This document shows positions 55,760-64,000 of a stretch of 64,000 nt of DNA, piece after piece. The notes below the pieces were generated by a model. That model was not told where the DNA came from. It was given only the letters and a program-made list of their open reading frames with translations, and made no database searches. How positions within the stretch are numbered: position 1 is the first letter of the stretch; every line of letters starts with the position of its first letter. This stretch comes from Ancylostoma caninum (taxonomy: Eukaryota; Nematoda; Chromadorea; Rhabditida; Ancylostomatidae): positions 310,001-374,000 of the forward strand of contig JBAJFG010000232.1 of assembly GCA_037903475.1 (NCBI GenBank), read 5' to 3'. A program made the translations under genes and the position numbers.

Positions 55760-58700
55760 CTTATTTATTTATTTAATGCACCAAAAGTGAGCTTCAAATA
55801 AAACGTTCATGAAGAGGCACAAATTAGTAATCCTGAGGAGCTTTGGATGAGTTGAGATAAGTAGGGAATGATGCATATGCGGACAATTAATGTTAGCGCG
55901 ATTAACAGGCCCATAAACGCAGATCACCAACATCGAGGTTTTTTTCTCGTGAGAGAAGAGAACATTTTCTTCATCTCCATGACTTCGACAGTGCGCGGGC
56001 AAATGGCGCTAGGGATAACGCCATTTTCCACGAGCGAACGACATGCGCAGAAAATCCTACACTGAATTTTCGGATGTTAGGTATTCCCTACCTCTAACAA
56101 TACAGTGCAAAACTTACCTCTCGACGGAAGCATGTACATGATTAGGAGCTGTTACTTATTGAAACACTACGTCTTGAGTGAACTAGTTTAGCAGGCTTAA
56201 CATACGCCAGATTTTGAGGGAAATTCTACGACCCCCGATCTACGTGCACCTATTTGTGTGTATTTTCTGGAATTTCGTTTTCCCTCTAGATGTTCCTAGA
56301 TTCTAAGCTCTAGAAGTCGCACTGTTTCGCCTATGTAGTCGTCGCCACAGACTTCACATGAAACTAGACGACTTCTGAGATGACTGCTGCTCTGACAAAT
56401 GTCCGAACGAATGCCAAACAACGTAATAAATTGGGAAGAGATCCCCTCTCAGTTGCTGCCATCCTCCCCTCACCTGATGCTCAAGCTTTCGTTCTTTTAG
56501 CAGCAACTGATGAAGCATGGCAGTAATTAAGGGGTGGGCGGCAGCAACTCAGGAGTGATGCTGCTATTCTACTCGACGTATTAGGCTGTGCGGGTCGTGG
56601 TCGTAACGCTCATTCGCTCTCGCTGCCGTCAGAACACCTTCTCTTCATGAGGAGCATTTGAAACAATTGCATATAATGCAGAGATGGTCATATAGACGAT
56701 TTGTTACTATTCGACGATAGGTATATTGGATCGATTAAAATCGATTGCTTGAATGTAATTCAATACAACTCGCTACAAAGTCCACGTCATGCCGAGATTT
56801 ATCAACAGCTCCTATTTTAGTCACATTAAATCAAGTTCTAATGCAACTTATTATGAACAAGCCTTTAAAAGTATGCAAATATAAAAAATAAAAAAAATCT
56901 AGCACCACTGAAATGAAAAGTACGTTATTGTACAGGTTTAAGTTCTATTTTAGGTGGTATTAATTTTATGTGTACCACAAAAAAATCACGATACCTACGT
57001 AATTCACCCTCCTCAAGCTTGTACATACAGTCTGTTGTCCCAGGAAGTGCACCACGGTGGACTTTGTCCGCAACTACGACCATAGTGGTTTTCGCCGTCC
57101 GAAAGGATTTTTCTGTAATTTCTGATATGCATGTGGTATGATTCCTTCCATCTTGATGTCCCGCTACTGTTTTCTATGGAACCGGCCTTTCGGCTGGCCG
57201 ATACCGCCGCGTTCGCAGTTGCGGAAAAAGTCCATCCTGCTGCACTTTCTGAGCTAACAGACCATACAGTCTTTCTCAAAAATCCTTGCCTCACGGTGAG
57301 CCGCCCGTCAGCTTAGCCACGTCACAACACGTATAATAATACATAGGGTGATGCGACCCGGCTTAGCAGATGGGTGTGAAGCGTGAGGCAAGTATTTTTG
57401 AGAAGGACTGTATGTTGTCTCAAATTTCTCTTGTATGCAGAGAATTCCTGGCACCTTCTGTATACTTATCTCACTAAATATCAATCGTATGTTTGTTTTT
57501 TCAGATTTGATGCTCGCGAGCACTGGCCAGAATGCACTTCAATTGGCCTTATCCGTGATCAGTCCAACTGTGGTATGCAACGATTTTATGTGTAGTATAA
57601 CTCTGATCTAGTTATGCCCACTCGTATATGAACTACGTACCTATTAGGCTCATGTTGGGCAGTGTCTTCTGCAGCGGTAATGAGTGACAGAGTTTGCATA
57701 CAATCGAACGGGACAAGAAAGGTATAGTAGAACACAGTAAGGTTATACACTCAAGATTTTCTATTTTGGTATCTTTGAATTGTTCTAAGGCGATCATTTC
57801 TGACGGAGACCTCCTGGCATGCTGCAGGTCTCGTTGCGGTTTCGGGTAAGAAAAGAATAATACATTCAGTTAAACGAAACATTATGCTCCAAAAAACTTT
57901 TTAAACAAGGTGCGTTGGTGGCTGGCCTATCCGAGCTTTTAACTATTTTTCGCTAGTGGGCATATGTACTGGTGGACGGTACAGGGAAAAGGTGCGAGAG
58001 TTTCTAATCCGCTAAATTCCCTTGAAGACTTGGAAGAGTATAGTGTAGCCGCAGCGTTTATTCAGAACGTGTGCAAACCATATCCAATATATCCATGTGG
58101 ACACCATCAAAACCAGACATACTATGGGCCTTGTTCGGAAAAAATTTCGGATACTCCAGTATGTCGAAGGGTATGTCGACGCACATATCCAATTCCATAC
58201 CAAAAAGACAAGATTTATGGTAGGTCAGTTTTCTCACTATTTCTATAATGGTCAGTCATTGTTGTACTTCGTTGTAAATTTGTTAGAATCCGCCAGCTAG
58301 ACCCTGCAAACAGAGGTCAGCAAGCAGCATATGTAGCAGATTTTTCAAAGAAGGCGCGCACCAAGGAAGAAGGTACTGTGAAGAGAGGGTAGTGAGTATA
58401 TATTGATAAGGAAAGATTCGAATACCAATGTTTAGTAATGAGGTACGTACAGCCGCGTACGTCCCAGGAAGTTCAAAGGCAACACCCACGGAAAAACTCG
58501 TCTTCGAGATTTTTTTAATATTCTGGGCTAACCAAGTGCGCTGAGTCCACATCCAATGTCAAAAATCGCTAAAATCGCCGAAAACTACGATTATGAGAAT
58601 GCCCCAGACAAGGCCGGCGAGAGATGTTGGATGAGTGATCCGCTCTTTGCAGTATCAGCCGCTATCATCTTGATCGACCATTAGAACGTCCCAGAACCTG

Positions 58701-60411
58701 GAAGACGCACATTTCCGTAGGTGCTGCCTTCAACTCAAAGCTACTCAGACAAAATCTTGCTGGTGCCGCGTACCTGTTTGAAGTCTCCGTGTGAAACGAG
58801 CCCTGTTTCGCTTTGCCTGGAGCAGAACGAAATAGTACCGATTCAGAGACTCAGGTTGGTGAGGTTCTTTGCTTCTGCCGGAGCAGAAGCAGACAAGAGA
58901 TGATATTCGAAAGGCAGACGACTAAAGACGCTCGCTCGGCGCGCAAGAACACATCTTCACAAGCAAGAAATACGAAGCAGCGTCAGTGGGACTCCGAGGG
59001 TGAGAAGCCAGACTACTTTGAACGCCCATTGAAGATGAGTCTATTCGGGCATTTTTGTAAAGGTGGTCTCACACCATCCGAACATCCTTGAGGTGGGCAC
59101 TTGTCGCTCAACCTTGTCTTCCCTGTTGAGCTTGATCATAGTACAGTATTGGCCGGTACAGTATTGCTCCAATGTCGCTAGTCCTGGGGCCTTACCCGCG
59201 CAGCCAACGAGATTGTCGCGCGCGCCGAGATTTGTTTGGGTAGTGGTAAGGGAGGGGGGATGTGAGGAACAAACTCAGCGTCCCTAATTTATCTGGCCAT
59301 AACATTACCCAACTTTGATTCCCTGCGACCGTAGCCCGAACGCGTCCCAAAATGTTTTCTCAGCAAACTATAGGTACTTTTCATCAGTTTTCTTCTGATC
59401 TCGTACGAGCCGATGACACCGGTTCATATCCCATCTTGTAAAAAACCACAACAACACGATGAAGGCACTGTATGGGAGCGCGAGCGCTCTTTAAAAAAGG
59501 TTAAATTTCAACTCGCTTTGGCATATGTGGCAAACTTTTTGTACTAGTGATACACGAGTGAACAGTGGACGTTCTTCTTGGATGTAGACGATGACTGACG
59601 GCGGGCGTGAATTGCGCGAAGAGAGGGAGCCCAAGCATGACTTCGTAACAGAGGAGAATTCCTATTTTATTAAATCTCCAGGGCTACAGTTACGAAATTC
59701 ATTACTTCTTCGCAGTCTAGTACTTAAATAATTGAGGTAATTCAACGTATATCATTCCAAACAACGAAACAATCATTATGACGGAGATTATGACACGTGG
59801 ACCGGTTGTAGCTACGTACAAAATCTACGAAGACTTCGCCTATTACAAAGGCGGTATTTATGTGGTTAGTTTTTTTTTCGCGAAATTTCCTAGGAAAATG
59901 AAAAAGAAACGAACCACAGTTCCTATAACTATTTGCAGAAGCGAGCTTTAAACCAGTTCAGTTTTTCAGCACACAGCTGGTGAGCAAAAAGGAGCGCATG
60001 CTGTAAGAGTTATTGGATGGGGTGAAGAAAATTTAGTGCCATATTGGTTGGTTGCTAACTCTTGGAACACGGATTGGGGAGAGAAAGGTGGGGCAGCTAC
60101 ATAGTTCTCCACATTCACAGGGAACTGCAAACGGCAGTGTGTAAGGGGCGGGCCGCGGCGCGGCATAGCATTCGAACTCTCAAGCCAGAAGCACACAACA
60201 AGAGCCAGCAAGCGGAGCCCCTGTGTCTCTGCACAGAAGAGCCGCGCCGCGGTCCCGCCCCTTGCACACTGCCGTTTGGAGTTGTAAGAGGAATGGAGCG
60301 ACCATGTATCAGTCTTTTACTCTTCAAAATTCAGGTTATTTCCGCATCCTTCGTGGTAAGAACCACTGCGACATTGAAAATCAAATGTTAGCTGGAATGG
60401 TCAATGTGTGA
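54703..60411 (+). CDS. Cathepsin B-like cysteine protease, array member 3
   Basis: Eleven exons: 54703-54760, 54829-54923, 55004-55128, 57505-57572, 57648-57721, 57790-57845, 57910-57991, 58066-58219, 59737-59864, 59970-60087, 60335-60411, giving 344 residues. Exon 3 is 9 bases shorter than in members 1 and 2; all other phases are the same. Signal peptide [13 protein letters not shown]; propeptide with [15 protein letters not shown]; mature start near RFDAREHWP. Catalytic Cys118 (SNCGSCWAV), His290 ([11 protein letters not shown]) and Asn310 ([14 protein letters not shown]) are intact. The occluding loop reads [19 protein letters not shown], keeping the paired histidines (199-200) that give cathepsin B its dipeptidyl carboxypeptidase action. 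Exons 6 and 7 use non-TTTCAG acceptors (TCTAAG and AACAAG), and exon 9 ATTGAG, weaker than in the other genes. There is no canonical AATAAA close to the stop. Introns 3, 8 and 10 are enlarged by a simple repeat and MITEs. Secreted gut protease by inference. Confidence 0.95.
55726..55775 (+). repeat. (TTTA)n simple repeat
   Basis: About twelve copies of TTTA in intron 3 of cathepsin B member 3. Confidence 0.95.
57267..57410. mobile_element. 144-bp TA-flanked MITE
   Basis: Left end CAGTCTTTCTCAAAAATCC and right end GTATTTTTGAGAAGGACTG are inverted over about 35 bases (including TTGCCTCACG..CGTGAGGCAA) and flanked by TA. A related end, CAGTCCTTCTCAAA, occurs near 26970. Lies in intron 3 of cathepsin B member 3, about 95 bases before exon 4. 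Confidence 0.8.
58222..59735. other. Intron 8 of cathepsin B member 3
   Basis: 1.5 kb with no second gene recognised. Plus-strand frames at 58721-59091 are fairly polar ([20 protein letters not shown]) and could be repeat-derived. The homologous intron in members 1 and 2 is also the longest. Confidence 0.45.
60123..60283. mobile_element. Palindromic MITE, ACTCCAAAC family, copy 2
   Basis: AACTGCAAACGGCAGTG at 60123 pairs with CACTGCCGTTTGGAGTT ending at 60283; the arms are about 43 bases and include GGGGCGGG.CCGCGGCGCGGC. It shares the ACTCCAAAC ends and a GGCGCGGC core with 47188-47312. Lies in intron 10 of cathepsin B member 3. Confidence 0.8.
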
Positions 60412-60424
60412 ATTTTTAGGCTGT

Positions 60425-60948
60425 AACCCATGTAACAATTGCTCAGTTGTGGTTATCTGAATGAATTTCCTTGCAACCGTAATTGTATGAACATTCAGCT
60501 CTGGTTCGTGCTCAAGCCATTGCGTTTTTTTTTTCAGAATTCCATGTGTTAGCCCCTCCTTTTTTGAACGGTGTTCAGGCTATGTTTATACTTGGTCGCA
60601 GCGCCATCGCACACAGTAGCGTCGCGACGACGTGGATTCTCATTGTTTCCTGTTCATCATTTTCCCTGCGGAAATGACATTATGGCTCAAATTCGTGTTG
60701 CGCTTGCTAACCCACATTATGACCAGAAATTGCACGTTATTTCGTTTCTTCTCTAACTATAATTTACTAGATTGACGATTTCCGTCACGTCGTGCACGCA
60801 GTAATTCTCGCCTCGACTCCGCCCACAAGCGATCAAGTATAAACAAAGCCCTGCTGGTAGATGTGCATACGCCTCCGAAATAATGCTTTATTTACAAATT
60901 TGTCCAACAAAAAGTCAAGCTCGAATATGAGTGTTACATACACAACAG
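60425..60948. other. 3' flank of cathepsin B member 3, no gene seen
   Basis: No exons or repeats recognised apart from a short poly-T run near 60526. Confidence 0.45.
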
Positions 60949-60949
60949 A

Positions 60950-62005
60950 TACAGTCGGGTCCGGCAGCCAGTGCAAATGGGCGCCGGCGGGCGCCGGCCG
61001 CCGCCACCCTCCGGCGCCCCGGTATTAATGAGCTATAAATCACTCGAGCTTGGGAGAAAGCGAAGAAAAATACAGTTTTAGTCCATAGTAGACAGAGTGC
61101 AGTGGATATGTTAAGGCTATAAAGCAGGGGACCATTTTCACAACTTTCAAGTTTTTTTCATTTTTGTGATTTTCATGGGGGAAGATTTCTGAATACACAA
61201 TAAGCGAAGCCAACTCTTCCATTTTCTGCTATAGTACACTGCTTCGCGAATACAAAAATGGCCGTTATTCTTCTATAGATGGACACAGTAGTTCAGTTAT
61301 CCCATCTGAATAATAAAGCTGATCCAATTCGGGATCCTCAGAAATAATTGAAAACCGTATAAATTGTTCCATATCCATTGCGAAGTAGTTCTACCGCTGT
61401 CATTTATCTTTTGTGGAGTAGTCCTTTACGGCGGAGTTACTCTCTCCCGGTTTCCCTCAACTTTGAAAAAGAGGTTTTTCACTATTACTTACACTTACAC
61501 TTATCGTAGTTTATCTTCGAAATTTATGCAAAACGTTGCCGGATGCCTTCCTGGACTACCCGAAGGAGATCACGGAGGACGTTCCAAGCAGTGAACCCCA
61601 AACACTGCGATACTTAATTCTGGATCTCCAACGGAGTGGAACCAGCGATAGGGACAGATTGCAATCTGCCACTCAAACCACTGAGCCATCCGGGCTACTT
61701 TTTATGTTGGAGTTTGTTAGATAACTGCAGCAGTCGTAGGCAGCTTACAATATGTATTTGCAAAACGGGGGCACAGGGCAGGATTCGATCCCCTGACCAC
61801 CACAACGTCGATCATTCGCTCAACCCACTGAGCTATGCGCGCACGCTTTCCAACATACAAATAGTGTCCAATCTTACTTACACTTACACTTATCGTAGTT
61901 TATCTTAGAAATTTAGGTGAAAAGGGAGTTGAGTGGGGCCACTCCTGTGAAGCCTAAGCCTAAGCCTTAAACCCATTCTTAAGCATAGGGTTAGTCTTAT
62001 CTACC
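60950..62005 (-). mobile_element. Second copy of the tRNA-module element, right inverted repeat missing
   Basis: From ACAGTCGGGTCCGGCAGCC to CATAGGGTTAGTCTTATCTACC this matches 40138-41213 almost base for base, including both tRNA-like modules (about 61633-61700 and 61770-61852). The match stops before the right terminal repeat. The high identity implies recent spread or a local duplication. Confidence 0.85.
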
Positions 62006-62216
62006 TCTTGCAGCTCAGAAGCAAATGCGAACACAACTAGCACAGCAAAAACTGTGTAAAAATTGCTAGGAATATAGAAAAGGTCAAGAATATGAGAGCA
62101 AATTGAGTCAGAGAGCACACGGTCAGAGAACACGCCCATGTCGAAGGGCGAAAAAAAGAACATTTCCTAAAGGAACGTTTTTGGGCGTTTCTCTTCACTA
62201 TGAACACCCAAATTGC

Positions 62217-63151
62217 TTAGAAAACAGAAATGAAAACTAATATGCACAAGAACGGAAACAAGGCAAATCTTTGAAGTCGTGAAGAATTACAAAGTGCCGT
62301 ATTGCAGCAACATTTCCTCGTTGAGATGCCACCACCATGGGAATTTGAGCAGCCGACACTCTGGAACTGTTTTCCCATGTAGTCGCCATACTCAAAATGT
62401 CGCCGGAGGACTTTTGGCTCACCTGGCAAGCTTCTTGAGGATTGGAGTTGTTAGCACAAAGAGCATAATAGGTGTTTTCCTCATTGCCTTCTTTGTATAC
62501 GCTCAAGCAAAACTCTGGACTCGTGCATTCTACTACTCTCTGGAAACAGCTTGAAGTTAAGGGTAATTTACTAGATGGGTACGTCAGACGAGCATGCGTC
62601 TATATGACGAAGGATAGGGCCAATCGCATCACTGACGCAGCTCAGACGCACGCACACGTTCATGGCCTCGCAGCGGTGGCGCGTTCTATTCATTGAGAAT
62701 ATAAACGCTGCATTGCCTTTCTTCATGAAAGGTCCACTGCAGATGCATGCGTGCGTGCGTCTGACGCGCAAATGACGCACGCATCTAGCACAGATTGTCT
62801 TTTATTCGTTCAATGCGCCTGAAGGCCCATGTTTTTAAAGGACCACACGTTAGATGTAGTGACAACAGTAAAGGTGCCATCAATCGGAGGACGTATACGA
62901 GAGAAGACCCGCAAGTTGCCAAAGGCTAGGGTTTTTAGAGCAAAAAAAATGGAGGAAATTGCTCGAAATCGCGGTAGGACCATTCTATTCTAAAGCTAGA
63001 ATAACTAGAATACGTTAAAAAATTGAAGGCAACTATATGTCAATTCTAGTTTCTAGCTCAAATCGGTCAACTGTTCAAAATAATAGAAAAACATTACCTT
63101 CACACCATAAATAATCTTTCCACCAATCTGACGATCCACGAAATCGTAGCA
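62217..63151 (-). CDS. Ly-6/ET-module-like cysteine-rich GPI protein, 3' part
   Basis: Three minus-strand exons link in phase 0: 63151-63098 (CYDFVDRQIGGKIIYGVK), 62539-62423 (begins RVVECTSPEFCLSVYK, ends EACQ) and 62360-62217, giving 104 residues to the stop. The last intron is only 62 bases (CAG|GTGAGC, GTTCCAG|AGTGTC). Cysteine order C..C..C..C..C..GC..CCCNTALCN matches the C-terminal consensus of nematode ET-module/Ly-6-like surface proteins. It is followed by NSSR and a hydrophobic tail LQRFALFPFLCILVFISVF, a plausible GPI-attachment signal. The signal-peptide exon was not found and may lie beyond 63160 or outside the window. Function is unknown; such proteins are membrane-anchored or secreted. 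The two last exons could be misread as a frameshifted pseudogene unless the short intron is recognised. Confidence 0.65.
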
Positions 63152-63159
63152 CTGTAGGG

Positions 63160-63560
63160 AATATACCAGTGGGAGCAATACCAAGAAACGTACGAGCATC
63201 AGAAGCTTTTAGTAGCAGCGCAATTGATTTACGGGATCTTATCAGGTTGTTGGTTGCTGGTGTGTGGTAGTAAGTGACGTCACTGCCGAAATGTGATCGG
63301 TGACCAATTAAACACTGCCTAATTTTGCCTTTTCTCTTGAGGGTAGAGGAATATTCCATTTTGAATGAGGAGATGCACAAAAAAGATTACAGCAGAACTC
63401 CACAAGTAACCAGAATCCCAGTACAAGTGGCTTCCGGAGTGAGGCCGGAATCCTTTAATTTTTGTAAATTACATAAATGGAAGATTAGCACCACCTTACT
63501 ATTGATACCATAATTCCATTACTATGTACATGAAATATGATGGAGAACTAGCAAGAATAC
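63160..63560. other. Upstream of the Ly-6/ET-like exons, no exon assigned
   Basis: A minus-strand frame reaches 63380 but lacks a signal peptide; the stretch before 63151 ends TTCCCTACAG, the acceptor of the first recognised exon. Confidence 0.4.
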
Positions 63561-63566
63561 CTCGAT

Positions 63567-63656
63567 TTGCAACTACAGCAGCTATTCCGGAGCGGGCGGC
63601 GCGGCCGCGTCGCGTAATTCCCTGGCCGCGAAAAATGCGCTGCCATCGACGTTCAC
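63567..63656. mobile_element. TA-flanked MITE, CAGTGGACGTC family, short copy 3
   Basis: CTACAGCAG at the left and GCCATCGACGTTCACTGTA at the right, with GC-rich CGGCGCGGCCGCG between, resemble the ends and subterminal regions of 44722-44989. Internally deleted or truncated. Confidence 0.5.
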
Positions 63657-63659
63657 TGT

Positions 63660-64000
63660 ACAATACAATAGTATTAATTACGATCCTCTCCTACAAATCT
63701 CCTCCACCGTCTTCACGCAAATACTAAATGCCCACCACTTCCCTTTCGTCGGACTATTCCAAGCTCATCATCACTACCCTTAGGACAGTATGCGTGATTC
63801 CACTTAGAATCAAACTAAACGTTAGTTTACACTTCAGGAAGCCGCTCGATTTTTTAAACCCTAATATGCCGTTCTGATTTATCTATGTGCGCTCTGATAG
63901 AACAAGGCATTAAAATAACAATTCTCAAATTAATCGATCTCCAGAAAAAAATTATGAGTGTGCATCAAGGTCTACAAGGTAAGCATAGGTGATAGCTTAG
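63660..64000. other. No feature recognised
   Basis: Window end. No exon or repeat is identified. Confidence 0.4.

Noticed and set aside
61960..62163. Minus-strand hydrophobic frame ending before a GTAGATAAG donor, like a signal-peptide exon
   Set aside because: It has no suitable start near the hydrophobic part, overlaps the edge of the repeat copy at 62005, and no downstream partner exon was found.
1..64000. CRISPR arrays, operons with Shine-Dalgarno sites, prophage or plasmid functions
   Set aside because: The window is intron-rich nematode DNA. No regularly spaced direct-repeat array or bacterial gene organisation was seen.

Overview
This window looks like chromosomal DNA of a parasitic strongylid nematode, most likely a hookworm (Ancylostoma or Necator). 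The reasons are small exons with GT..AG introns ending in nematode-style TTTCAG acceptors, possible spliced-leader acceptors directly before start codons, a tandem array of cathepsin B proteases carrying the blood-feeder 'hemoglobinase' signature, ASABF-type nematode antimicrobial peptide genes, and very many short inverted-repeat elements. The species is an inference. The gene models below were built by hand from splice signals, reading phase and family motifs; no search was run.

Layout. 1-2 kb: GC-rich edge, a 211-bp Mutator-like MITE with a 9-bp target duplication, and an AT-rich repeat. 2.2-8.7 kb, minus strand: a nine-exon D-aspartate oxidase gene whose 4.3-kb intron holds a decayed non-LTR reverse transcriptase and a TTAA-flanked piggyBac-like element. 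9.0-23 kb: gene-poor, with mariner-like and foldback MITEs, RTE-like and CR1/Jockey-like reverse transcriptase relics, and a 132-bp tandem duplication. 23.5-32 kb: three ASABF-like genes (plus, minus, plus), a possible small secreted protein gene and more MITEs. 34-36.8 kb: a 485-bp palindromic element and a mariner-like relic. 37.4-60.4 kb: three complete cathepsin B-like cysteine protease genes, all on the plus strand, each with 11 exons and matching intron positions. A fourth ASABF-like gene lies on the opposite strand between the second and third. 61-64 kb: a second copy of the tRNA-module repeat found in the first cathepsin gene, and the 3' part of a minus-strand Ly-6/ET-module-like GPI protein gene.

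How the genes may work together. The cathepsin B paralogues fit secreted gut enzymes that degrade host haemoglobin and other food proteins. The ASABF peptides fit antibacterial defence, plausibly in the gut or body cavity. The D-aspartate oxidase handles acidic D-amino acids. Nothing shows that these genes are co-regulated; their clustering mostly reflects local tandem duplication. I found no convincing previously undescribed biological system. The most interesting items are the protease array with unusual S2-pocket and occluding-loop residues, the hand-spliced antimicrobial peptide family, and the structured non-coding elements placed in or next to the protease genes.
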